Assembly: GCA_937989875.1 (NCBI GenBank)
Contig: CALKBO010000030.1
Coordinates: 1-64,000 of the forward strand
DNA: 64,000 nt
Reading direction: 5' to 3'
Origin: an uncultured Collinsella sp.
GTDB lineage: Bacteria; Actinomycetota; Coriobacteriia; Coriobacteriales; Coriobacteriaceae
The translations under genes were made by a program, and so were the position numbers. Positions 1 through 10,701 of the stretch are shown here, piece by piece. Within the stretch, counting starts at the first letter, position 1, and the number at the start of each line of letters is the position of its first letter. The notes below the pieces were generated by a model that saw nothing but the letters and a program-made list of their open reading frames with translations, made no database searches and was not told where the DNA came from.

Positions 1-47
1 GCAACGCGTTGCGCTGAGTCCTGAGGCTGTTGCAATGAAAATGACAA

Positions 48-1529
48 TCAAGGCAACACGACAGCGCAGGCTGCACAGGCAGGGACGTGCGCGCGCACCC
101 AGTTGGCGGGCGTGGCGGTGCCGTCGCGGAACTCGGATACGGTGCGCCCAAAGGCGCCCTTTCTAAACGGCGTCTCGATAAAGCGATATGAGCATTCGGC
201 CACGGCGACCACCAACAGCACCTGCAAAATGTACTGCCACCACGGTGTATCGTTGATGTTGGCGACCGGGTTCATAAGCAACAGCAGCGGATAGTGCCAC
301 AGGTAGATGCTGTATGAGCGCTTGCCAACCCACACGAGCGGCTCGGCGGACAGCGCGCGAGCAACCATTCCCTGGGGCTGCACGCAGGCCGCGATGACCA
401 TGAGCGTGAGGATGGAGCATAACAGCGTGCCGCCGCGATACTGGAACGCGGTGTAGCCGTTGGTGAGCGCGACCATGGCGGCAAGGCCAACCAGACCCAC
501 GACGCCCAATACATCGATGGATGCGGGCGAGGACCAAAAGCGCACGGGGGCGCTCGGCTGTGCCGGGGCGGTCTCGGCTGATTCGTCGGCCTTCTCGCCA
601 GGCTTGCCCTCGGCGTTCTTGCCGTGCTTGGCGGCGCCAGCCAGGCGATTGAGCCCCAAACGATGGGCGAGACGAACCAGCGCCAGGTCGCGATCGGGGA
701 TAAAGGCCATCCAGGCACCCAGCAGCAGCGAGAACACGCGGGTGTCGGTGCCGTAGTACACGCGGCTGGGGTCGGCGGCAGGGTTGTAAAGCACCATCAT
801 GGCAAGGGCAGATACCGCGGCAAGGCCTAGAACCACGCGGCGCGTGTTGGGTTTGCTCACATGCATGGATACCATGGCAAACAGCAGCGGCGGCCAAATC
901 AGGTAGAACTGTTCCTCGATGGCAAGCGACCAAAAGTGCGTGAGCGGCGAGGGGTCGCCCAGAGCATTGAAGTACGAGACGTTTTGGGCAATCTGCCACC
1001 AGTTGTTAAAGAACAGCAGTGACGGCAGAATGTCGGGGCGCATCTTGGTGAGCATCACGTGGTTGAAGACGGTGCACAGCGCACAGGTCACCACCACGAC
1101 GGTTACCACGGCGGGGACCAGGCGACGGATGCGGCGGATCCAGAAGCTCTTGAGGTCGATGCGGCCGGTCTTAGCGACTTCGTTGAGTAGCAGGCGTGTG
1201 ATCAGATAGCCCGAAAGCACAAAGAAGATCGTGACGCCGAGCAGACCGCCCTGCGCCCACGTGAGGTTGAGGTGATAGAGCACCACCGCGACGACGGCAA
1301 GCGTGCGCAGGCCGTCAAGGGCAGGGATGTAGCGGGACTTGGGGCGAGCAGGCGTCTGCTCCGCGGCGGGAGTGTTGGCGCGGCCCGCGTTGTTGGCAGA
1401 AGCGCGATGGGGGCTCGCGGTGCGTCGCGGTTCGTTAGCACGGCGTTCGCCCTTCACGCGTTCGTGCGGCGCTGGCTCGTTGCCCGTGCGGCGTCGGCCG
1501 CGCGAGCCCGATTGCGAGAATTGTTCCAT
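48..1529 (-). CDS. Membrane acyltransferase (Acyl_transf_3, OatA-like), C-terminus probably lost by frameshift
   Basis: A 493-residue integral membrane protein. After about 65 basic, proline-rich residues comes the family entry motif (YIPALDGLR, then VVLYH with the conserved His), followed by about ten hydrophobic segments ending near FIETPFRKG. The family moves acetyl or other acyl groups from the cytoplasm onto cell-wall or polysaccharide targets. OatA-type members carry an extracellular SGNH esterase domain after the last helix. Here the protein stops inside what should be that last helix (residues 480-493). The -1 frame beyond the stop continues as a hydrophobic stretch (ALIVIFIATASG) to the window edge, so a frameshift or sequence error near 50-160 is likely. 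The start at 1529 has only a weak ribosome site. The true product is probably longer and continues left of the window. Confidence 0.8.
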   Translation of the reverse strand: MEQFSQSGSRGRRRTGNEPAPHERVKGERRANEPRRTASPHRASANNAGRANTPAAEQTPARPKSRYIPALDGLRTLAVVAVVLYHLNLTWAQGGLLGVTIFFVLSGYLITRLLLNEVAKTGRIDLKSFWIRRIRRLVPAVVTVVVVTCALCTVFNHVMLTKMRPDILPSLLFFNNWWQIAQNVSYFNALGDPSPLTHFWSLAIEEQFYLIWPPLLFAMVSMHVSKPNTRRVVLGLAAVSALAMMVLYNPAADPSRVYYGTDTRVFSLLLGAWMAFIPDRDLALVRLAHRLGLNRLAGAAKHGKNAEGKPGEKADESAETAPAQPSAPVRFWSSPASIDVLGVVGLVGLAAMVALTNGYTAFQYRGGTLLCSILTLMVIAACVQPQGMVARALSAEPLVWVGKRSYSIYLWHYPLLLLMNPVANINDTPWWQYILQVLLVVAVAECSYRFIETPFRKGAFGRTVSEFRDGTATPANWVRAHVPACAACAVVLP

Positions 1530-1622
1530 AAAACATCATCCAATGACGAGAATAATCAGCACGTATTCATTGTAGCTGCCTGCTCCTGTGAATGCTTGCT
1601 GCTGGCGCAACCTCAAGGGTGC

Positions 1623-1651
1623 GTTCACATCAAAGTGAACTAAAGTTATAG
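1623..1651 (+). promoter_or_regulatory. Candidate operator/promoter for the ribokinase operon
   Basis: GTTCAC and GTGAAC form a dyad at 1623-1640 with a 6-nt centre. A -10-like TTATAG follows at 1646-1651, 17 nt after the left half-site. The dyad overlaps the -35 position, as expected for a repressor. The regulator is unknown. Confidence 0.35.
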
Positions 1652-1715
1652 AGGTGCGAAGGCGCGCAATCGACGGTCGACGGTGGGTGCAAAGCCCGCA
1701 GATGAGGAGGTTTCC

Positions 1716-2678
1716 ATGGCAGATCGCGGCATCGTTGCGGTGTTCGGCAGCATGAACATGGACCTTTCGGTGGCGTGCGAGCGCATACCGCGTGCGGGCG
1801 AGACCGTCGGCGGCAGCGGGTTTATCACCAACGCCGGCGGCAAGGGCGCCAATCAGGCCGTAGCTGCCGCGCGTATGGGCGCGTGCACGCACATGATCGG
1901 CGCGGTCGGTCGCGATGCGTTCGGCGCGTCGCTCGTGGCGGGGCTCCAAGGCGCCGGCGTGGACTGTGACTTTGTAGTGCATCGCGATGACGTGGAGACG
2001 GGAACGGCGACCATCATTCGCTGCGAGGGCGACAACCGCATCATACTGTCACCGGGCGCCAACCATGCGCTTGCGGGCGCGGACGTTGCCTGCGCGCTGA
2101 GGCGTCTGGTGGCCCATGAGCTCGACGGCGGCGCCAGCGAGATTGCCCCGGCTGCCGGAAGCGTCTTTATCGCCCAGGGCGAATGCGACCTTGCGGCGAC
2201 GGCCGAGGCGCTTGTTTGCGCTCACGAGCTGGGGTTCTATACGGTCTTTAATCCAGCGCCCGCCTGCGAGCTGCCTGCGGAGGTCTGGCCTGCGGTCGAC
2301 CTGGTCTGTCCCAACGAGACCGAGTGCCAGGTGCTGACGGGCATTCTGCCCACGGATGACGCGAGTTGCGTCACCGCGCTCAATGCGCTGCTCGACAAGG
2401 GTGCCGGGGCTGCGGTCATCACGTTGGGCGGTGCCGGCTCGGTTTCGCTCGGCGATGGCGGTGAGCCGCTGCGCATGCCGGCACTTTCGAGTACGGTAGT
2501 CGATACCACGGCCGCCGGCGATACGTTTATCGGCGCGTTGGCGGCGGCTCGCCTAGAGGGCTTGCCGCTCTTTGAGTGCATGGCCGCGGGTGCTCGCGCC
2601 TCGGCAGTGACGGTGTCGCGCCTGGGCGCTCAGCAATCGATTCCCATGCGCACCGAAGTTGAACATTGGTTTGGTTAA
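1716..2678 (+). CDS. rbsK: Ribokinase (PfkB family)
   Basis: A 320-residue cytosolic kinase that phosphorylates D-ribose to ribose-5-phosphate with ATP. The N-terminal PfkB signature is present (FGSMNMDLSV, then GGKGANQAVAAARMG). The C-terminal signature DTTAAGDTFIGAL has the catalytic base at Asp269. Length is normal for the family. The ATG at 1716 is chosen because GAGGAGG lies 5 nt upstream; an in-frame start 33 nt earlier has none. It is followed after 30 nt by a nucleoside hydrolase, which releases ribose from nucleosides, so the pair makes a short salvage route. Other PfkB sugar kinases are possible, but ribose fits both motif and neighbour. Confidence 0.88.
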   Translation: MADRGIVAVFGSMNMDLSVACERIPRAGETVGGSGFITNAGGKGANQAVAAARMGACTHMIGAVGRDAFGASLVAGLQGAGVDCDFVVHRDDVETGTATIIRCEGDNRIILSPGANHALAGADVACALRRLVAHELDGGASEIAPAAGSVFIAQGECDLAATAEALVCAHELGFYTVFNPAPACELPAEVWPAVDLVCPNETECQVLTGILPTDDASCVTALNALLDKGAGAAVITLGGAGSVSLGDGGEPLRMPALSSTVVDTTAAGDTFIGALAAARLEGLPLFECMAAGARASAVTVSRLGAQQSIPMRTEVEHWFG

Positions 2679-2708
2679 ACGATAAAGACGGAGAAGCGGA
2701 GTAGAACA

Positions 2709-3683
2709 ATGGCAATCAAGAAGCTGATCCTTGATCTGGATATGGGTGTGGACGATGCGATGGCGCTGGCCTATGCCATCGCGAGCCCCGAGGTGGAGCT
2801 CGTGGGCATCACCACGTGCTTTGGTAACGTGCGCGTCGAGCAATCGGCGCACAATTGCCTGGCGGTGCTCGATCTGCTGGGTCGTCCCGAGGTGCCGGTG
2901 TACCTGGGCGCCGACCGTCCTCTGCAGGCGACTGAGCCCTATACGCCGCCGGCGTCCACCGCGCTCATTCACGGCAAGAACGGCATCGGCGGCGCGAGCG
3001 TGCCCGCGTCGCCCTACGAGCCGGTGGGGGCGACCTCGGCCGACGGCAACGCTGCGGTCGATTATCTGATCGATGCCGCGCGCACCTATGGTCCCGATCT
3101 GGTCTACGTAGCGACTGGCCCGCTCTCCAACCTGGCGCTCGCCCTGGAGCGCGATGCGGCGGCGATGATGTCCATCGGCCGCGTGGTCGTGATGGGCGGC
3201 GCCCTTACCGTGCCCGGCAACGTGAGCGCGGGCGCCGAGGCCAATATGGCGAGCGACCCCGAGGCAGCCGACGCGGTGCTGCGCTCGGGCCGTAAGCTCA
3301 CCATGGTGGGTCTGGACGTGACGCATCGCGTGGTGCTCACACGCCGCGACATTGCCGGCTGGACGGGCTCGGGCACCATGGCGGGCTGCGCATTTGCGAG
3401 CATGGTCGAGCACTACATTGGCTCGTACGAGATGAACGCACCCTACCTGGGTGGTTGTGCGCTGCACGATCCGCTGGCCGTTGCCGTGGCGATCGACCCC
3501 ACGCTCGTAGGTGCGCTCGGCTGCAACCTGCGTGTTGATCTGCTGGGCGAGTACCGCGGTCGCACCATCTGCGATGAGCGTCGCCTGTCCGATCCGGACA
3601 AGAGCGCGCTTGTGGCACTGACCGTGGATGCTCCGCGCTTCCTGTCCGAGTTCAAGACACGTATGGCCCGTGTCCTGGGCTGA
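2709..3683 (+). CDS. Inosine-uridine-preferring nucleoside hydrolase (IUNH family)
   Basis: A 324-residue enzyme that hydrolyses the N-glycosidic bond of ribonucleosides to give free base and ribose. The family's calcium-binding motif DxDxGxDDA is at residues 9-17 (DLDMGVDDA). Further conserved segments are ITTCFGNV, a VATGPLSNLA stretch, MGGAL, and the late metal ligand in HDPLAVA. Length matches bacterial RihA/B/C. Which nucleosides it prefers cannot be read from the sequence. It lies 30 nt after the ribokinase gene and presumably shares its transcript: the ribose it frees is the kinase substrate. Confidence 0.9.
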   Translation: MAIKKLILDLDMGVDDAMALAYAIASPEVELVGITTCFGNVRVEQSAHNCLAVLDLLGRPEVPVYLGADRPLQATEPYTPPASTALIHGKNGIGGASVPASPYEPVGATSADGNAAVDYLIDAARTYGPDLVYVATGPLSNLALALERDAAAMMSIGRVVVMGGALTVPGNVSAGAEANMASDPEAADAVLRSGRKLTMVGLDVTHRVVLTRRDIAGWTGSGTMAGCAFASMVEHYIGSYEMNAPYLGGCALHDPLAVAVAIDPTLVGALGCNLRVDLLGEYRGRTICDERRLSDPDKSALVALTVDAPRFLSEFKTRMARVLG

Positions 3684-3811
3684 TCCGCAAGATTGAGACG
3701 GCCTCCCAATCGTTTCAACGCTTCCAAAACCGTTCACGGACGATATGCTACCGTTGGTCGGCTGTGGACGGTGCTCCCCGCGAAGATATGGGCTATCATT
3801 CTTTGCTGCGC

Positions 3812-3838
3812 GGATTGTTACTTCTAGGGAGGCATGCC
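3812..3838 (+). promoter_or_regulatory. First RAT-like antiterminator target in the bgl leader
   Basis: GGATTGTTACT at 3812-3822 is the typical 5' half of a ribonucleic antiterminator bound by BglG/LicT proteins, and it is followed by a related GGCATG segment. A short stem (GAGGC 3829-3833 with GCCTC 3842-3846) overlaps it but is not followed by a U run. Confidence 0.6.
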
Positions 3839-3853
3839 CGCGCCTCGATACAA

Positions 3854-3920
3854 CGGATTGTTACTGGTAAGGCATGACCGCGATAGCTCGGCTATTTGCA
3901 GTCATGCCTTTTCTTTTTGA
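3854..3920 (+). promoter_or_regulatory. Second RAT overlapping an intrinsic terminator (BglG-type attenuator)
   Basis: A second RAT core, GGATTGTTACTGG, begins at 3854. Its 3' part overlaps the left arm of a perfect 10-bp terminator stem (AAGGCATGAC 3869-3878 with GTCATGCCTT 3901-3910) followed by a T-rich run. An inner ATAGC/GCTAT pair extends the hairpin. This is the standard mutually exclusive antiterminator/terminator layout. It lies directly upstream of the antiterminator gene, so the operon should be self-controlled. Confidence 0.88.
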
Positions 3921-3943
3921 TAATTCCGAAAGGAGGTTCAATA

Positions 3944-4783
3944 ATGCTTGCGATTAAAAAGCTCAACAACAATGCCGTTCTTTGCCGCGACGGGCAGGGG
4001 CGCGACGTGATCGCCATGGGCAGGGGCGTCGGGTTTGGGGGAGAATTTCCCCGCGAGCTGCCGCTCTCTAAGATTGAGCATACGTTTTATGACATCGACC
4101 CCAAAGGGCAGGACGTCATGCGCGACCTTCCTTCTGAGATCGTGATGTTCACGGCCAAGGTGATGGACATCGTCGCCAACGAGCTGCCCTATGATCTGTC
4201 GACCAAGGCGACATTGTTCATGGCCGATCACCTGTCATTTGCGGTGGAGCGCGCGCAAAAGGGTTTTCGTATTGCGATGCCTCTCGCCTATGAAGTGCGC
4301 GAGACATATCCTAAGGAATACAAAGCGGCGCAGTTTATCGTTATGAGGCTCGAAAAGGAGCTTGGTGAACGACTTCCCAAAGAAGAGATTGCCAGCATTG
4401 CCATGAATCTCGTCAATGCGCGGGTTGTTCAGGCCATCGAGACCGCGAGCAAACCCACCAAGCAGTTTGACGATATGCTAGAAGATGTCACTGAGATCGT
4501 CGAGAGTGATTTTCGCATCATCGTTGACCGCGATTCCTACGATTTCACCCGCTTCGCCACGCATCTGCGGTACCTGTTCAAGCGCATTCAAGCCGGCGAG
4601 TCGCTGAACAGCGCCAACATGCAGATGTACAAGAACTTTCGTGAGGAGTTTCCGCAGTTGGCAGAGTGCGTGAAGCATATCGGTTCCTATTGTCGTGAAA
4701 CGTGGGACGCCACGCTCTCCGAGGAGGAGGAACTCTATCTGATGATCCATCTCAACCGGATCATCTCCAAAAAAGGATTGTAA
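3944..4783 (+). CDS. BglG/LicT-family transcription antiterminator
   Basis: A 279-residue cytosolic RNA-binding regulator. The first 55 residues match the CAT RNA-binding domain (MLAIKKLNNNAVL, then GRGVGF). Two PRD domains follow, with the phospho-regulated histidines expected in segments such as MADHLSFAVERA and HLRYLFKRI. Unphosphorylated at the right PRD, such proteins bind the RAT hairpin and stop formation of the leader terminator, switching on the operon when the sugar is present. The ATG at 3944 has AAAGGAGG just upstream, and an in-frame start 48 nt earlier would lie inside the terminator. The next gene is a beta-glucoside PTS transporter. Confidence 0.92.
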   Translation: MLAIKKLNNNAVLCRDGQGRDVIAMGRGVGFGGEFPRELPLSKIEHTFYDIDPKGQDVMRDLPSEIVMFTAKVMDIVANELPYDLSTKATLFMADHLSFAVERAQKGFRIAMPLAYEVRETYPKEYKAAQFIVMRLEKELGERLPKEEIASIAMNLVNARVVQAIETASKPTKQFDDMLEDVTEIVESDFRIIVDRDSYDFTRFATHLRYLFKRIQAGESLNSANMQMYKNFREEFPQLAECVKHIGSYCRETWDATLSEEEELYLMIHLNRIISKKGL

Positions 4784-4853
4784 CCCGTAGCCATTCGGGG
4801 CATGACCTTTGCCGATTCGAACAGTAAGCCAAGATTGTGCAAAGGAGCCAATG

Positions 4854-7867
<3,014 letters not shown>

Positions 7868-7920
7868 TAACGTTAAGATGGACAAATGCGCCCGTTGGGG
7901 GAATAGTCGTGCCACTTCGC

Positions 7921-7950
7921 TTGACAACAGGCTAAACTAGCTATTAAACA
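7921..7950 (+). promoter_or_regulatory. Candidate promoter for the LacI-type gene
   Basis: TTGACA at 7921-7926 is a consensus -35 box. An AT-rich stretch 16-18 nt downstream (around ATTAAACA, 7943-7950) can serve as -10. This AT-rich patch stands out in GC-rich surroundings. Confidence 0.45.
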
Positions 7951-8049
7951 TTTACTATTCTGTTTAGATTGAATTTGCGGTCGTTTAGTTGCCGAGCCAC
8001 GGGGCGGTCAAGCCACGATGCTCGGCCGCGACCGATGCTAGGGGGAACG

Positions 8050-9060
8050 ATGGCTAAAGCAAGCGTCCGCGAGATCAGCCGCATTACCGGCTTTTCGCCC
8101 GCAACCGTGTCCAACGCGCTCAACCGCAAGCGCAGCGTGAGCGAGGAGACCGCCAAGGTCATCCTGGAGTGCGCGCAGTCGCTTGGCTATCAGCAGTCGA
8201 CGCAGCTCGAGAGCATCCAGTTTGTGCTTGCGCGCAAGACGGGCGCCATCCTGGACGAGAGCACCTTCCATCCCGCGGTCATCGAGGGCGTGGAGCGCCA
8301 GGCGCGTCGCCACGGCATGAGCACGAGCTTTGTCTCGCTCGACTTTAGCGACCTGGACGCCGTGCGCCCGCAGGTCGAGGGCCTGATCGCCGACCCGTCG
8401 GCCGCCATCGTGCTGATGGGTACCGAGCTGGGCGAGGAGGACTACGCCCTGTTCGCCGACGCTGCCGCCCACCTGATTGTGCTCGACGGCTGGAGCGATC
8501 GCCAGTACTTCGATGCCGTAGTCATCGCCAACACCGATTCGGTGCTGCGTGCCGTGGATTACCTTATCGAGAAAGGCCACAGGCAAATCGGCTATCTGGC
8601 GGGCGACCTTCGGATCCGCAACTTTAAGGACCGCGAGCGCGGCTATCGCCAAGCGCTTGAGGACGCGGATCTTGAGGCCAACCCGGCATGGCACGTCACG
8701 CTGGGTACCACGCTCGAGGGCGCTTATCACGACATGGGCGTGTGGCTCGACAACGTCTCGCGCGACGATCTGCCGACGGCTTTCTTTGCCGAGAACGACG
8801 TGCTCGCCGTGGGCGCCATGCGCGCGTTCAACGAGCACGGTATTCGCGTGCCCGAGGATGTCTCGATCATCGGCTTTGACGACCTGTCTTTGGGCGCCTT
8901 CTCCAACCCGCCGCTCACCACGGTGCATGTTCCCAAGCACGAGGTGGGCGAGATCGCGGTGCGTCGCCTGGTGGGCAACATCCGCAACCCCAAGAGCTAT
9001 ACCTGCAAGACGGCCGTGTCGACCTACTTTGTCGAGCGCCAAAGCGTGCGCGAGATCTAG
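8050..9060 (+). CDS. LacI/GalR-family transcriptional regulator
   Basis: A 336-residue repressor-type protein. Residues 4-50 form the LacI helix-turn-helix and hinge (SVREISRITGFSPATVSNAL, then YQ). The rest is a periplasmic-binding-like sugar sensor with family landmarks (MGTELGEED, GHRQIGYLAG, FFAENDVLAVGAMRAF, and IIGFDDLSLG near the end). The ATG at 8050 follows a GGGGG-rich ribosome site; an open frame starting 81 nt earlier has no such signal and would put a tail before the DNA-binding domain. Downstream of the glucosidase in the same direction, it probably adds sugar control to the beta-glucoside genes, but its operator was not identified. Confidence 0.9.
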   Translation: MAKASVREISRITGFSPATVSNALNRKRSVSEETAKVILECAQSLGYQQSTQLESIQFVLARKTGAILDESTFHPAVIEGVERQARRHGMSTSFVSLDFSDLDAVRPQVEGLIADPSAAIVLMGTELGEEDYALFADAAAHLIVLDGWSDRQYFDAVVIANTDSVLRAVDYLIEKGHRQIGYLAGDLRIRNFKDRERGYRQALEDADLEANPAWHVTLGTTLEGAYHDMGVWLDNVSRDDLPTAFFAENDVLAVGAMRAFNEHGIRVPEDVSIIGFDDLSLGAFSNPPLTTVHVPKHEVGEIAVRRLVGNIRNPKSYTCKTAVSTYFVERQSVREI

Positions 9061-9122
9061 TCGGAACGGCGCCAGACCCCAGAGCGGAAAAGTCCTTCTA
9101 GATTACCTAGAATGATTTTTCT

Positions 9123-9240
9123 GGGACGGGGATTTAAAACTCATTGATCCCCGTCCCGGGTAGCTCATTTGGGACGGGGCTTTTTTGACTGGTATGATTG
9201 GTGCGACCATTCGAACCAGCTAAAAGAGCCCGTCCCAAAT
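9123..9240. repeat. Two nested GGGACGGGG palindromes upstream of luxS
   Basis: A perfect 11-bp stem (9123-9133 with 9147-9157) is followed by a longer snapback (ATTTGGGACGGG 9167-9178 with CCCGTCCCAAAT 9229-9240). The T run after 9180 lets the first pair act as a terminator for the upstream gene. A related GGAACGGGG palindrome is at 56203-56234, so this is a dispersed repeat family. Confidence 0.7.
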
Positions 9241-9261
9241 TGACTACCGAGAGGATCTGCC

Positions 9262-9750
9262 ATGGAGCGCATCGCGAGTTTTTCCGTTGACCATCTGCTG
9301 CTTGAGCCCGGCGTGTATGTGAGCCGCATCGACCGCGATCCGGCGACCGGTGCTGCCGTCACCACGTTTGACCTGCGCCTGACCACGCCCAACAAGGAGC
9401 CGGTCATGAACACCGCCGAGTGCCACACCATTGAGCACCTGGGCGCGACGTTCCTTCGCAATCATGCCGAGTGGTCGAGCCGCATTGTCTACTTTGGCCC
9501 CATGGGCTGCCGCACGGGCTTTTACCTCGTCGTATTTGGCGAGGTGACGAGCGAGGAGATCCTGCCGCTCGTGCGTGAGCTGTTCGAGTTTGTCGCCGAC
9601 TTTGAGGGCGATGTCCCCGGTGCCGCTCCTGAGGAGTGCGGCAACTACCTGGACCAGAACCTTCCCATGGCTAACTGGCTCGCGCGCCGTTACCTCAACC
9701 GCGACCTGGCCGATATCGACGAGGAGCACCTGCACTATCAGCAGGCGTAA
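9262..9750 (+). CDS. luxS: S-ribosylhomocysteine lyase LuxS
   Basis: A 162-residue cytosolic metalloenzyme of the activated methyl cycle. It splits S-ribosylhomocysteine into homocysteine and DPD, the precursor of autoinducer-2. The metal site is complete: His55 and His59 in HTIEH (Glu58 catalytic) and Cys126 in EECGNYL. The catalytic cysteine is Cys83 in GPMGCRTGF. Length is typical. The start at 9262 is preceded by GAGAGGA. The gene stands alone between a repeat and its own terminator. AI-2 export or signalling cannot be inferred from the window; the metabolic role is certain. Confidence 0.97.
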   Translation: MERIASFSVDHLLLEPGVYVSRIDRDPATGAAVTTFDLRLTTPNKEPVMNTAECHTIEHLGATFLRNHAEWSSRIVYFGPMGCRTGFYLVVFGEVTSEEILPLVRELFEFVADFEGDVPGAAPEECGNYLDQNLPMANWLARRYLNRDLADIDEEHLHYQQA

Positions 9751-9780
9751 GTCCCTCGCAGAAATAGCGTTTGTACTAGA

Positions 9781-9811
9781 AGCGCTCCCGCTCTTTGCGG
9801 AGCGCTTTTTT
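9781..9811 (+). terminator. Intrinsic terminator of luxS
   Basis: The stem AGCGCTCC (9781-9788) pairs with GGAGCGCT (9799-9806), followed by a run of six T residues. It lies 30 nt after the luxS stop codon. Confidence 0.92.
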
Positions 9812-9884
9812 ATGCCGAGTGCTCAAAACAGAACAAGATTGTTCTAGAATGTTCATACTGTCACATTTACGAACAGGAGTGAAC

Positions 9885-10529
9885 ATGCATATCTACTCTG
9901 TCAACGATCCCGAGTTCAAATCCTATGGCAACGTTTGGGATGACGTTCCGTCCGAGCTTACGTCGCCCGTGCTCGAGGCGCTTGCCTCCACGCCCATCCC
10001 TGAGGGCAGCAAATACGTGGCGAGCGCGCCGGAGCTCGAGGGTGTCATGGATGCCGACAAGCTTGGCTTTCTCATGTTTGGTGGCCGTCCCTTCCAGCTC
10101 GGCTGGTGCAACGGCCACAATACACGACTCAACTGCCTGGAGTATCACCGCGCGAGCGAATTCAACTTGGGCGCTCGCGACTTTATCCTGCTCGTGGCGC
10201 ATCGCTGGGAGATCGAGGACGGCAAGCTCGACACCGCGTGCGTCAAGGCGTTTCGCGTGCCGGCGGGTACGGTCGTCGAAGTCTTCAACACCACGCTCCA
10301 CTACACGCCGTGCATGGTCGACGACGGTGGCTTCCAGGTGATGGTGGCGCTGCCCGCCGGCACCAACGGCCCGCGCCCCGAGGCCGCGGCCGACATGCCC
10401 ACGGCCGGCGACAGCTACTGCTACTGGAAGGCCGACAAGTGGGTTCTCTGCCATGCTGACAGCCCCAAGGCTGCCGAGGGCGGCTACGTAGGCCTCATCG
10501 GCAAGAACCTCGACATCACCGTGGACTAG
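9885..10529 (+). CDS. DUF4867 family protein
   Basis: A 214-residue soluble protein matching the DUF4867 family in full (opening MHIYSVNDPEFKSYG, central CNGHNTRLNCLEYHRASE, later FRVPAGTVVEVF and TLHYTPC). The beta-rich sequence with conserved His and Glu residues suggests a cupin-like fold, but the reaction is unknown to me. In other anaerobes such genes tend to lie near carbohydrate metabolism genes (general knowledge, not shown here). The ATG at 9885 has CAGGAGTG ten nt upstream; an open frame beginning at 9795 lies in the luxS terminator and is not credible. A hairpin repeat follows the stop codon. Confidence 0.85.
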   Translation: MHIYSVNDPEFKSYGNVWDDVPSELTSPVLEALASTPIPEGSKYVASAPELEGVMDADKLGFLMFGGRPFQLGWCNGHNTRLNCLEYHRASEFNLGARDFILLVAHRWEIEDGKLDTACVKAFRVPAGTVVEVFNTTLHYTPCMVDDGGFQVMVALPAGTNGPRPEAAADMPTAGDSYCYWKADKWVLCHADSPKAAEGGYVGLIGKNLDITVD

Positions 10530-10534
10530 CGCAT

Positions 10535-10585
10535 CGCCCCAAACCACCACAAAGGTGCCTGTCTCCTTTGCGGTGGTTTGGGGCG
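10535..10585. repeat. ACCACCACAAAGG-type hairpin repeat, copy 1
   Basis: A 21-bp inverted repeat (10535-10555 with 10565-10585, one mismatch) around a TGCCTGTCT loop. Further copies lie at 51106-51140, 51974-52008 and 52774-52810, and a diverged one near 24121-24158. Confidence 0.85.
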
Positions 10586-10683
10586 GGCGGATATCGGGAA
10601 GTGCCAGACGGGGGAGGCTGCCGGGCGCCTTGCCGTCTGCGGATTTTGGGACATGCGGCCCGCTTTTTCGACCCATCTGTCGG

Positions 10684-10701
10684 TACACTAAAAGCACTAT
10701 G
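10684..10701 (+). promoter_or_regulatory. Possible leaderless start for the sensor operon
   Basis: TACACT at 10684-10689 could be a -10 box. Transcription would then start within a few nt of the ATG at 10699, which has no ribosome-binding site. Leaderless mRNAs are common in Actinobacteria. Confidence 0.35.

Noticed and set aside
3829..3846. Second terminator overlapping RAT1
   Set aside because: Only a 5-bp stem and no U run.
7968..8049. In-frame N-terminal extension of the LacI protein
   Set aside because: It lacks a ribosome site and precedes a family-typical HTH start; the ATG at 8050 has a clear site.
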